From NCBI GenBank assembly GCA_003117195.1, contig BDSI01000067.1, positions 299,680 through 363,679 of the forward strand: a stretch of DNA of 64,000 bases, read 5' to 3'. Position numbers and translations under genes: made by a program. Of this stretch, positions 1-11,903 are shown piece after piece. Source of the stretch: Eudorina sp. 2006-703-Eu-15. Lineage: Eukaryota > Chlorophyta > Chlorophyceae > Chlamydomonadales > Volvocaceae. Below the pieces are notes generated by a model. The model was not told where the DNA came from and did not search any database. It was given only the letters and a program-made list of their open reading frames with translations. Numbering within the stretch: the first letter of the stretch is position 1; each line of letters begins with the position of its first letter.

Positions 1-293
1 ACCTGGAATGCACAGCCAGCAGCCCTAGCTACCCTTGCCGCTGCAACACCTTTTTCGTTGTTTAGCGCCGGCTGTTGTTGCGTTTTTCGTGCCTCTTCCG
101 TGCGTGCCGTGCTAATTACGGTAATGATCGTTGTGAGCGGCAACACAGCTGAGGGTGCGTAGCTGTGGTGGTCGGGGGTGAACGGATGATCAGTGCTCGG
201 CGGTCTGGTGGTTCTGAGTCCTGGGCTGGTGGGGGTGGGGTGGGGTGGAGTTGCAACTAGCGAGTATGTTTCGACAGTGGTGGCGCAGTTTAG
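1..293. other. Left flank, probable intron of the P450 remnant
   Basis: No coding exon is visible. The stretch ends in a plausible splice acceptor (AG at 292-293) directly before the first P450 segment, so it may be intron belonging to a gene that starts left of the window. Confidence 0.35.
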
Positions 294-864
294 GACCTGG
301 TCTTCTTTAATGAGACAGATGCACGGGGAGCTGGGCGGTTAGACGGTTACACAATCCCAACTGCCCAACCGGTGGCGGTTTCCCTCTCAACTACCTCATC
401 CGGAATGACCCGCGATGGGCTTCGGCGACAGACGCGCTCAGCCCGGTGGCGTTTAACCGGGACCGCTTCCTTGATCCTCAATTTGCGAAGCGGAGGCAGT
501 GGTGGTGGCCCCAGCAGCGGGTCCCAGCTGGTGTTCGGGGCTGGTGAGTGCGCACACCGTCTCATTCGCGGAAGAAACCCTAGGAAATGAGCGAAGTCTG
601 GTTCGAGTGCTCAATGCCACGCACGGCCCTCCAGGGTTGAATTATGGCAGGCGTGGATGACCGTTGTCGCAACTCCATGATACCGTATCGCAGGCAAGCG
701 CTATTGCCTGGGCGCGGCGCTGGCGACAGCGGAGATCAAGGTCCTGCTGCGCGACGTTGCTGCGCCGGTGTAGCCGCTACGACCTGGTCGCTCCAGTCAG
801 CCAGGACGTCTTTCCCATGCCTGTCGCGCGCATGGATGCCCGCTTTGAACCCGCTTGTCACTGA
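294..864 (+). pseudogene. Cytochrome P450, C-terminal part, frame-disrupted
   Basis: Cytochrome P450s are haem-thiolate monooxygenases. Three conserved C-terminal landmarks occur in the right order. First is LDGYTIP (about 333-353), the usual strand before the meander. Second is the NDPRW ... FNRDRFLD segment (about 404-470), the ERF-type meander motif. Third is the haem loop, FGAG joined across an intron to KRYCLGAALATAE. That intron runs 544-693 (GTGAGT donor, GCAG acceptor, phase 1) and splits the haem signature at FGAG; the cysteine is the expected haem ligand. The tail LLRR..RYDLV ... ends at TGA 862-864. The reading frame changes three times: near 386-390 (a TC duplication), between about 475 and 520, and near 757 (one extra base). 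The N-terminal two thirds lie outside the window. The breaks favour a decayed gene, but clustered sequencing errors would look the same. Family assignment is firm; functional status is not. Confidence 0.75.
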
Positions 865-2119
865 GCCAAGGCGGAGGCCTCTTCAGTGAGCCATGCAATT
901 TTGCAGGACGCGGTGTATCAGCTGTGAAGGTGAATGCACTTGCTGGTTGTGCTCAGCTGGTTGGTACTTGGCGAATGTCCTTGAACGGGCTGAAATTAAA
1001 ATCATGCTGATTAAGCACACTGTTTGGTTGGACCACAAACATGCGGTGATGGGTGTAGCGATGGTTCGGTAGGTCCGATGGGGTACGGCTCGTTCGGCAT
1101 TCTGAGTCACAATGGGTGTTGAACTAAAATTACTTTTTAGGTACATTTGTTGATCAGGTGACAGATAACACGATCGTATGTTGGGCGACAGGGCAACGTC
1201 TATCCGAAATCTAACTTTTGACATTCCTGTCTTAGCTGCCACCCCGACGGCATTACCCCAAACAAACCCCAACCCAGTGCTGTTGCCGCATATTGTTTAG
1301 TTGTTTTTGAGTGATATTAGCTTCAATTTGATACAGCTGCTATTTTAACTCAGGACCCATTACCTAGGCAGTCGAATTGGGCTCCTCGGAGCTGCTTACA
1401 AGTACAAAACGCAGCGGCTTCAACGCCCGCCTGGTATGTGGCTGTGGCTCATTTGCTGATCAAAGAGATGACGAGCGCCGGCGCGGGAGGGAATTGAGTC
1501 TGAGGCGTTGCAAGCTGGCTGGCATCTTCGTTGTGAGGGGCAGATGTACAGACTTGTGCTCTTGTGCGCCATAATCACCCGAAAAGCAATTAGCAGCTGT
1601 TGCATTGCTGTATGCTGAGAAGAGTCGCAGACGGTTGGGATTGGGGCTCCGACACGCTCTCTTGCATCCTAATATCCCCCTTTGGCGCTGGAATAATATA
1701 TAATTTTAGAACTCTTAAATCGCGTCCAGTTGATCCTACCGCGAGCGCACCGACAGTTGGGCTGGCGCACTACGGCACGTCAGCACTAAGTTTGACAGCT
1801 CCAGCATTCGCCTCAATGTAGGGGACAGCTGTTGTCGCTGCCTTCGGCTTGGTTTGCGCATGCAGGTAAGGTTACAACGCTGTCCCACGCGCCGGGAACG
1901 CGACGTCTCAAGCTCTCGACGCCCGACGGCGTTTGGGTCTTCAGCCCAAGAACAGCTCGACAAGGCCGCAGCGCTCCTGAGGGAAGCCCCGATCGCCGGG
2001 CAACTTGGAGCGAGGAGCGCTGTCAGCGCCGCTCCTCTGCGCCGCTGAGCCGCGATGCGTGGCGGCGCCCTTGTCCTCCGCCTGAGCCCTAGTTGACGGC
2101 AGGAACAGAGCCACACGCT
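865..2119. other. Spacer and probable 5' region of the RS-rich gene
   Basis: The part at 900-1380 is AT-richer than the surroundings and shows no supported exon on either strand. A TATA-like box sits at 1697-1703. A good donor (CAG|GTAAGG at 1865) and an acceptor at 2099-2100 would make a 5' UTR intron just before the start codon chosen at 2120. This is inference from splice signals only. Confidence 0.35.
1697..1703 (+). promoter_or_regulatory. Possible TATA box of the RS-rich gene
   Basis: TATATAA in an AT-rich stretch about 160 bases before a strong splice donor and 417 bases before the proposed ATG. It fits a spliced 5' leader. No transcript evidence is available. Confidence 0.3.
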
Positions 2120-5100
2120 ATGCAAGACAGTCGGGATTGCACAACCGGTGGTGGTGGTGGTGGTGGTGGTGGTGGTGGTGGTGGTGGTGGTGGTCGTGGT
2201 GGTGGTGGTGGTGGTGGTGGTGGTGTGACTGCGGCAGTTGCCGCGGTGCCGGGCGCCTGCTGTCCTGCCATGGATGCAGACGTCCCCCAGGGTGCGCCCC
2301 GAGGTGCGGCCCTGGGCAAAGTAGCGGAGACCAATCACCACCGCCACCGCCACCACCACCGCGGTAACCATCACCATGCGCACCAACAACGGCAACATCC
2401 GCCCACGGACACGCGCCAAGCCCCGCGCTGTGGCCAGCAGCAGCAACAGCAGCAGCAGCCGGAGCGGGAGCGGGAGCGGAGCCAGCCTGGGCGGCATGCA
2501 GTCGCCAGCAACGCTGAGGCGAGGGCTGCACTTGCGGTGGTGGTAGAGGCCGCGGCGCTGCCCGCCGACAGCCCTCGGCGGCGCGATCTGTTGGCGGGTG
2601 CGGTGCGGGGCATAGCGCAGCGGCGGGAGCAGCAATGGCTCTGGCCGGACGAGGGCAGCGAGGCGGAGGCGGCGGGGCTGCTGGAGGTGCGCCTTGGGCG
2701 CGGGTTGGGGGCTGTGGGAGGAGGGGCCTGGGGATATGCCAAGTTCGGCGCGTCTCCCAAGGGTCGGTCGCAGTGCGGGTCGGGGCCTGATGCGCTTTCG
2801 GTAGGTGCAAGGGTCGCCGCCGGCCTGGTCCGCGTCATGTCATGGCCCGATCCAGTCGCAGGAAACCATCTCCCAGAGCCCCGGGAAGCGTGCTTGTACG
2901 GTTACCGTTACGGTTACCGTTACGGTTACCGTTACGGTTACCGTTACGGTTACGGCCGTTGAGATCCGCGGGACCCCCCTGTGATGGGCCACCGCACCTT
3001 CTCGTCCACGTCCCTGGGTCGGGTACTCCCCCCGGACACACACCCGCGCAGCTCTGACCTTGCGCCTCCCCCCTCCCCGCCCCGTACTTCGCCCTGCTGC
3101 CGTCTGGCTCGCTCCCCCGCTCCCATCCGCCGAGCAGCCCGCGCAGCCGGTGCCCCCCAGCGCGGCGCTGCTGCGGCACCTGCTGCCCCCCAGGTCCCTG
3201 CTGGCCCAGCTGATGGAGGCCCAGATCCTGTGGCGGGAGCAGCTGGACGTGGAGGTGCAGCCACTGCGCGGTCTGGTGGTGCTCACGTCGCTGTCGTCAG
3301 GGGCGGGCGCGGGGGCACCACCCGGGGCTGTGTCGGGGTGTGAGGGGGTGGAGGCGCGGCGCATACACCGCGTGGTGCTGCCGCCTGCGTCCGCCGCCGC
3401 CGAGGCCCCCGCTTCCGTACCCCGGAGCGGGGGCCTACCCCCGGGCGGCTGCGGCCCGGTGCCCCGGGTGGTTCTGGAGCAGCTGTGTCCTCGAGGGTCC
3501 GACACGGGGACCTGCGGCGATGAATCGGCCCTGCGTCAGCCGGAGCTGTCGCCTTCGTGCCAGCACAGCGGACCCGGACCCGGACCCAGATCCGGATCCA
3601 GATCCGGATCCGGAACTGGACCCGCGGGAGCGCCTGCCTCAGGACCGGCAGTGGACCACCAGCCGCAGCTGGGGAGCGTCTTGGCCCCCCGGGGGGGGAG
3701 CCAGCGCGGGGCAGCCGAGTCGCACCCCAGTGGCGGCGCGGGGAGCCGCGTGGGGGACCCGGGAGTCCAGGACGCAGCCGGAAGGCGGAGCGAGGGGCGG
3801 GACGGCGGCGTTGGTGTTGATGGTGGAGGTGGTGGTGGTGGTGGTGGTGGTGGCGGCTGGGAGCTGCAGGAGGTGCTGGAGACGCTGGCGAGGCGCCTGG
3901 GCCCCGTGCCGTTGCGCGAGGTGGGAGCGGAGGCGTTGCGGGAGGGTCGCACTCCCCTTGGGTCCCCGCACTGACTTGGGAGGATGCGGGGCGGGACATA
4001 ATTATCACAGGACTCCGTCCCTTCGTCTGCCGGTCCGTTACTGGGATTCGTGGGGGCAGAGGGGGTGTAGGGACTGAGTAGACTTGGTAGACGTGTCCAA
4101 ACTGCGGGGGACAGGGGGGAGTTGCTGGGTCGTCCTCTGGGATCCGATCCCATCCCATCCCACCTCGTCGCGCGTGTGCACCATCCCTCTCGAACCCTGC
4201 CCCTTGCCTCCGGACTGCTCGTGCTCGCTCGCAAACGGGTCACTCCGCGCGGTCCCCCGGATGGCCTGGCATGGCCCGCCTTTCTGAACCATCCGCCCGC
4301 GCCGCCCTGGCCTCGGCTCCTGCCCTACTCCTTGGCCCGGTACGGCACCTGCATACCCTGGCTGCTGCTGGACAGCTGCTGGCCGCCGCGGACCGCCTGG
4401 CCCTCCACACCGCCTGCGCCCGGCACATCCGGGCGCTCCGCAGCATCGCCAGGCGCCAACAGCAGCAGCAGCAACGACGAAACGGGAGAAATGGTGGCGA
4501 GCAGCGCCCGCCGGAGCGCGTCGCTGAGGAGGCATGGGAGGTGCAGCCGGGCCGGCGGCGGCCGCGCGGCGGCGAGGCGAAGGAGGAGGAGGAGCAGCAG
4601 CAGGAGGAGGGGCCGGAGCATGGGCGGGACAGCAAGCGCCAGCGGGTCGAGCAGCCGGGAGACGAGTTCGTGCAGCTGGTGCGTCGCGGCGGCGGAGCTG
4701 CGGTCCCGTGGGTCCGTTCCTGGGTCGTGGCTGCGCGGCATTACTTGGCCTCCCTTCACAAGTCGCCCTCACCACGTCACCAGTACCGGTATTACAGCCT
4801 CGGCCAGGTGGTCATTGACCCACCCACCACCCTTTGCTGTCGAAGCAGCTCAGTTTCCATGTGACTACCGCTTTCCTCCACCCATCACCCACCACCCACT
4901 GCCTGCAGCTCTCACTGTCCCCCTCCTGGGAGGCCTTGCCCGCTCGCGCCGCAACGCTGTGTCCCCACCGCCGGCTGCAGCGGTGTCGCGGCGGCGTCGC
5001 TGTGTCGCGGCTGTCTCCATTTCGATCCGGTCCGCTGTCTCTCCACACCCTGCTGGCCGCACCCCCCCGCCGCCCTTGCCACCCACGCGTCTACCAACCT

Positions 5101-7728
5101 CTTCTACCCACCCCGTGTGCCACGCAGGGCATCGAGGCGGAGAAGCACTACCTGGCCCTCTTGGGGCTGCTGCAGCGCCCCTCGCGCACCTGGACCACGG
5201 TGCGGAGCGTGGCGGCGGAGGCGGCGGTGGCGACGGCGAAGGCGGAGGCAGCCGCGCGGCCGCTACCGCCGCCGGAGCCGTCGCTGACAGCCAGCCGTTG
5301 CCGGAGCGCCGAAGAGGCGGAGGCTGCGGGGCCGGCGGCAGCGGGCGCGGTGTGCCGCGGGCCGCCGTGCTCTGGGGCTGTGGCGGCAGGTCAGGGAGCA
5401 GCCGTCGCTGGGGCGGCCGCCGGGGATGTGGCGGCGGAGGTGGAGATGCGGGATACGGGGCAGGCGGCGGCCAGGGACACCACCACGCATGGAGGCGACC
5501 GCCCAGGGGCCGCGGCTGTGGACTTGAGTTGGTGCCCCGGGCCCGAGGTCCGGGTGGCCTTGGATGCGGTGAGTGGCATGCAGCGGAGAACCGCAGGTTG
5601 CGGTGTGGTGGCTGGCGACGGCGCGCATCGACGTCATCGCTCCCGTGCTCCTCGGCGACCTCCGCGCCGCCACTGTTGTAACTTACGACAGCGCCCCCTC
5701 GTCGCCGCCGCTTTCGCCGCCACGTCCCTGCCTTTCGCCTTTCCCGCCAATCCTGCCGCCACTGACCCTCTCCCCGCCGGTCGCCCTCCCGCCCTGCCCG
5801 TCCCCGCGTCGCCAGCCGCCGTCGCCTTCGCTCGTTTCGGCGCGTCCGCCCTCGCCGACACCGCGCCTTTCGCCGTTCTCGCCACCGCCGCCGCCGCCGT
5901 CACGGTGTTCGCCACCACAGCTGCCGCCGGAGCTGTCGAATACGCGTCTGCGCTTTTCCCCAAGTGTCGCAGGCGCCAAGACTGCGACGCTTCCAGCCTA
6001 CCTGCAGCCGCAGCAAGAGCAAGAGCTGCCGCCATCACCGAAGCCAGCTCTCGCGGCACCGTGGGCACCGAAGGCCGAGCCGCCCTGGGACCAGGGTCAC
6101 GGAGCTGTGCGGTTCGATGCCCCGGCACTGACCCACGGGTCACGCGCGGAGTTAAGTGAGGAGAAGTCCCAGGAAGTCCATCGGATGGCCGCTGGCGCGC
6201 TCAGCGAGGCGGAGGCTCCGCCCCCCCTGCTGGCTGCCCTGCCCTGCGCAGACAGAACTTGTCCTGAGTGGGCGGCTGTGCCGAAAGGTGCTGCTGCTAC
6301 TGCTGCTACTGCTGCTGCTACTGCTGCTGTTGCGGTTGCATCAGCGACGGCGGCAGCGGCGGCGCAGCCCTGGGGTCCGGCGTCGGGCCGTCCGCCGGCG
6401 GGCGAACGGCTGGCGTCGCAGCGCGAGGAGGAGGGGCACCCGGGGTGGCCGAAGGTGCCCTCGGGTGTGGGCGCGGGGGCGATGAAGGCGTCCAAGGAGG
6501 CGGCGACGGCGCACCAGACGGTTTCCGTGGGGGCAACAGCGGCGCAGGCCGCTGCCATCGAGCCGCAGTTGGGGCGGGAGCTGCCGCTGACCGCCGTGTC
6601 GCCCTTCGCGACCCCGGCTGCTCCTCCTTCACCCCACGGGGTAGGGTCAGGCTGCGCCGTCACGCGCTGGCAGATGTCAGCCGTAGGGCGCGGAAGGGGA
6701 GATGGGCATGGTGGGGGTACCTCCCTCGGGCCGGCACCTAGCGGTGGCGGCTACGCAGCAGATGGGGCCGATGCAGCCGCGGCAGCAGCCGCAGCAGATC
6801 GCCACGCGGTGGCAGTGGAGGCGACTGCCAGCACTAAAGATGAGGTTCTACCGGACCGCGCAATCGGTGAGGACAACCGTCACGCCGCCGTCCGCGCAGC
6901 GGCAGCCGCGGGCGCGGTCCGGGGGGATGCAGCGGCGGCGGCGGCGGCGGCGGCGGCGGCAGGGCCCCCGGCGGCAGGCCCCCCGGCGCACTCGCCGTCC
7001 CCGCGGCAGCCGCCTCTCGCGCTGCAAGGGGCGCTCCTCCTTCTGTCGCAGCAGGGCTCAGGCGCCGCCAGTTTGGGGGCCAGCGACCTCACGCGGGGGA
7101 GCTGGGGGTCCGAGACCCGGCTCGAGGGGGAGGAGGAGGAGGCGGAGCGTTGCCGGATGCGGGCGCAGCGGCGCGCGCAGCGGCGGATGCGCTTCAGCCC
7201 GGACGGCGAGGTGCTCAAGGCCGCGCCATCGCCACTCGGCCCGGCGCGGGGTGGTGGTGGTGGTGGTGCGGCGGCGGCGGTGAGATGCAGTAGCGGACAG
7301 GGCATTGCAGACCGCGCGGCGTCCGCAGTCGCTGCGCTGTTGGATGCGGCAGCGGCCGCAGTCGCTGCCACGGAGGCGGGCGCCACTGCGCCGCTCCATG
7401 GCCCGACGCTGTCGGCGGCGCCGCCCCTCGGGTCGCCGTCGGCGGCGCCGCCGGCGGACCTGTCCTCCCTGGCGCTGCGGCCCGCGCAGTCGGAGCAATC
7501 GCAGTCTCGGGGAAGCAACCCCAGGTCGCCGACGCCGACACGGCCGCCGTTTAAGACCAGCCGCCCGCGCTCACCCGCCCTGGAGCTGGAACGTCCTGCA
7601 GAGCCGCAGCCGCAGCTGACGTGGCGGCCGCCGCCGCCATCAGCAGCATCACCGTCATCACCACCGCCGCCGCTGTCGCTGCCGCTGCTACAGGTGTTGG
7701 CCCCGATGCCCCCGGTAGCAGCTTCAGC

Positions 7729-7778
<50 letters not shown>

Positions 7779-10700
7779 ACCCTGTACTCGGCACACGTCG
7801 GCGGACGACGCAGTCGCAGGGGCTGCTACCCCCCCTACCCACGGAGTGGGACACGGAGGGGGTGAACCGACCCACGGCAGGAGCACGGCCGTCAGAGGAG
7901 CAGGCCGCGGCAGCAGGGCCACCTTCACCCCAGCCCCAGCCAACGCGTCCTCCTCAGCAGCAGAGAGAGGCGTCACCCCCGCCGGACTCACCGCCGCCAC
8001 CGCCACCACCACCCCCGCCATCGCCCCCGCCGTCACCCCCGCCCGACTCTTCGCCACCGCCGCCGTTACCCCCGCCGGACACTGGGCCCTTACCGCCGCC
8101 GTCGCCCCCGCGGTCAAACTGCCCGCAAGCGCGCCCTCAGGTCCAGCCAGTCTCCCCTCTGCCGCCAGTGGTGCTGTCCCCGCAGCGAACGGCCGCGGCG
8201 TCCCGAGCAGCGACGCGGCAGCTCAAGACGCTCAAGATCTCTCTGCTGACGTCGCTGCCCTCCCCCGCGGCGGTCCTTCCCGCTCCGCAGCTCGCCCCGT
8301 CGGCCCCGCCGGCGCCTCGGCCGCTGAGCCCGCCACGGCAGGCCCCGCCGGCCGTGCTGCCGGCGTCGGCCCCTCAGCTGCTGCCCCGCGCTGCCCTGCA
8401 CGAAGATTCCACCCACGACCCAGGAGCCAGCCCCGGTTCTCCTCCTCAAGCGCAGGCGCCGGGCGCACAGCCGTCGGCCCCAGGTGCGGGCGGCCGACGC
8501 CGGGCCCTGCGGTGGTCGCGGTGGGAAGCAGCCCCCGCGGACGTCGCCGGCACCGGCAACGATGCCGGCGTCGACCCCGGTGGACCGGACCCGGCAGTGC
8601 CCGATGGAGGCGCAACGGAGGCAGCCCCCGGGATCGGGGAAGAGACGAGCGCGGGGCGTCGCGGGCTGGCGGCGCAGTCCGGGGCCGCCGGCGCCGCGGG
8701 GCCTCGTCGTCTGGGCACCTCCGCGCCCATCTCGTCGCACGATGCAGCATCGGGCGATGCCGCTTCCGCGGGTGTACGCGAGGGGCCCGGGGGCGAGGGC
8801 GCAACCTGGGGGGCCGCCGAGGCACCGGCAGACCCTCCGCCGCTGGACCCGGCGGGGCCTGCAGCTGCTGCCGGCGCCTTCGAGGCCCAGCTGGTCGGGG
8901 ACATCGCGCGGCGGCAGAGCGCCCTGTCAATCGGTGCCCGGGCCGCCGGCCCGACGTCGGGCGAAGGGCCGTCGTCGCGGGACGTGTCCGCCGGGCCCGG
9001 CGCGGCTGCGCCGCCTTTGTTCGGGGCCAGCATGCGGGGACGTCATGCTGAGCAGCAGGGCCCGGAAGCCGACGACGAGGGACGGGGGGCCGTGGTTGCG
9101 GCGATGGCGGCCGGCGCCTCCGCCGCCGCAGGCACTGCGGCAAGGGGGGATTCAGCCCGAGGTCGGGGCGCCGACGCCGATCAATCCGAGGCCGGGTTGC
9201 CGTCGGCGGCGGCTGCGGCGGACAGGGTCGAAACAACGTGTGGCGGCGGCGCCGCCGCCGCCGCTGCCGCCCCTGGGCGACCCGGTGAGCGAAGTTCGAA
9301 GCGCAGGCGGACAGCTGCGTCCGATGCCGCCGGCGGAAATGGGGTGGGCGGGGAGGGACCTCCCTCTTTGCGGCCTCCGTCCGCAGCAGAGGCCGGAGGT
9401 GAGGCGGCGCAGGGCGAGCTGCGGCAGGTGCTGCCGCCGGAGGGCCCGGAGCCTGCGGATCAGCCGCCCCGGCCGCCGCCTCCTGGGGGTTCGCAGGCCG
9501 AGGAGCAGCAGCCGCGTCGACAGCACCTCCCTGGGCAGAACAGCCCCGGCCCCAGCCCCAGGCCCCAAGGTACCCCAGTAGCAGCGCCGGAGCGGCCGAC
9601 CGGAAGGCGCGCACCCGGGAGGGGGCAGCAGCAGCAGCAGGTTCGCGGGCTGGACAGCCCTGCGGCCCCGGGCCCACAGCCGAGTCCTCACAAGCACGGA
9701 GATACCAGTCGAGGCAGACAGCGGCGGAGCCGCAGCCGCAGCCGCAGCCGCAGCCGCAACCGCGACCGCAATCGCAACCGCAACCGCAACCGCAGTTGGA
9801 GTCGCAGTCCCCCGAGGCGCATCAGCCCCCCTGGTCGCCCGACCCGCCGCGTCAGCCCGCCAGGAACTCGGGCTGGGTGGCCGGGCAGCCCCGCGGGTGG
9901 GAGGAGCGTGTCCCCGTACGGCAGCGGCACCAGCCCGCGGCGCAGGCAGTCTAGCCCACTGCGACGCGGCCGCAGCCCACATCCTGACCCATGTGCGGGC
10001 AGCCGCCGCTGCAGCCCCCCGTCAAGGAGGCACAGCCCCGGCTCCCCCCAGCAGCCGCGGAGGAGCCGCAGCCCCCCTGCTGGCGACGCTGTCCGCCAAG
10101 CCGCTGGCGCGGCGGGGCTGGTTGCCGCGTCGGAGGAGTACGACATGGCGCTGTACGATCTCCTGGAGCGCACCAACGGCCTCAAAGTGGACGAGATCGC
10201 GCACGTCCTGCGCATCCCAGGCAGCGTGTTGGCGGGGGTGCGGCCCATGGCCTACCTCCGCCGCCGCGCCGCCATATTCATCGAGGTAGGGTTTGGCATG
10301 TGTATTTCGACGCCTCGCCTAATTAGGATGGCGCTGCAAGCATGTGCTGAGACGCATTAGCGAAGCGTCGGTGGTGCGGCTGACAAGGGCCGGCCGACAG
10401 ACCACTGCATCCACGGGGCATCCAGGGCAGCTGTGTCCTTGCGCGCCCTGGGCTGTGCCGCTGCTGGCAGCGTTTTCAGGCGTTGTCCTTCGCGCCCCGC
10501 TGTCTCCGTTGCGCCGTTGGGGACCTGTGAACGGGGCTCTCCCGGCCCCCTCGGTTCGCCCACTCTTCCCCGCTTGCCTCCGGCGCTCTGGCAGTCAGCG
10601 CAGTTTGAAATTGTCTACGAATGCCCTGTACCTCCGGGCAGCTGTCGACCACTGCCCCTGATTCCCCCCGCCGCCCTCCTGCGCCCCCATTGTCTGCTGA

Positions 10701-11869
10701 TGCAGCGGGATGGGGTGTTCATAGCCAACCCCGACTGGCGGCGACGGCGGCCGCCCCCACCTCGCGGGCCGTCTCCTCCCATCCAGCGCCGCAGCGGCAT
10801 CACCGACGCGGGCCGCGGCGCCAGTCCACCGCCGCCACGACGCCGCTCCCCGGGTCCGTCGGCGCCCCATGGCGCGATCGGCAGCCCGCGCGGCCGCAGT
10901 CCTAGTCCTCCGACCAGACCCTGCGGTGCCCCGGGAGGCCTCCGTAGCGATGAGGACCCACCCGCCTGCTTCCTTGGGGAGAGCCCGCGAGGACGGGGAG
11001 CGGTTGGGAGGTCTCCGGTGCGGCCCGGCCGCAGCCGCAGCAGGGGCCGGAGCCGCAGCCACAGCCGCAGCCGGAGCCGCAGCCGGAGCCGGAGCCGCAG
11101 CCGGGGCCGGGGTCGGGGCCGAAGTCCGCAGGTTGGTGGCAGGCGCGGCCACCCGCCGCCAACCGCGCATCGCGGGCCGGCCGGAGGAGACAGACCCCGG
11201 AGCGGCGGGCGGCCGCGTGGGGACATGTCGCCGGAGGCCGCAGCGGGATCGGAGACCTCGCCTCAAGTGCAGGCGTACGAGGAGGCCCTGTACGAGCTCC
11301 TGCGGGAGAGGGGCGGCCTCACCTTGACGGAAATCCGGGTGCTGCTGCCGATGCCGCCGAGGGCGCTGCTGGCTGCCGGCCCCATGGAGTTTTTGCTGCA
11401 CCGCCCTCACATGTTCGGTCAGGTGGGTACCGAAGGGGGTTGGTCGCAGAACGGCGCAGAAGGCATGCCGGGCGTGCACGTACGGCGGCACGGGGCGGGG
11501 AAGGGCAGGACCGGGGACTCGGGTCGCGTGCATGGTGTGCGGGAGCACGGGTTGGTGCGGCCCCGGGCCCCGGGGCTTGAGTCAGACTCCTCGCGGGCGC
11601 ATTCCCTGGTGTTGGACCCTCGCGCGCCTGCTCGGCCACACACCCACGCCCACGAGGGCTTCGTCGTCCCGGGTTCCCGCCCCGTCCCGCCCGGCAGACG
11701 AAGACGGGCGTCTTCACGGCGAATCCGGGCTGGCGACCTGCGCCGGAAAGCGGTCTGCAGCAGGGGCGCCGGGAGCCGGAGCCGGAGGAACGAACAGAGG
11801 AGGAGGAGGAGGAGGGCTGCTGTGGCAGCCTTGGGCCAGAGCGGGTGCTGGGTAAGGGCACCATGCTTG

Positions 11870-11903
<34 letters not shown>

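Noticed and set aside
1726..1740. CCAGTTGATCCTACC, similar to the 5' end of 18S rRNA
   Set aside because: The match stops after about 15 bases and no rRNA sequence follows.
1736..2635. Long minus-strand open frames rich in Thr, His or Pro
   Set aside because: They are antisense readings of the GGT microsatellite and other GC-rich triplet repeats; splice sites and phase continuity support the + strand.
5569..5596. A 28-base GT-AG intron that would join the frames on either side exactly
   Set aside because: Too short to be spliced by a normal spliceosome; I prefer an acceptor near 5920 in the same frame, though the left edge of this exon remains uncertain.
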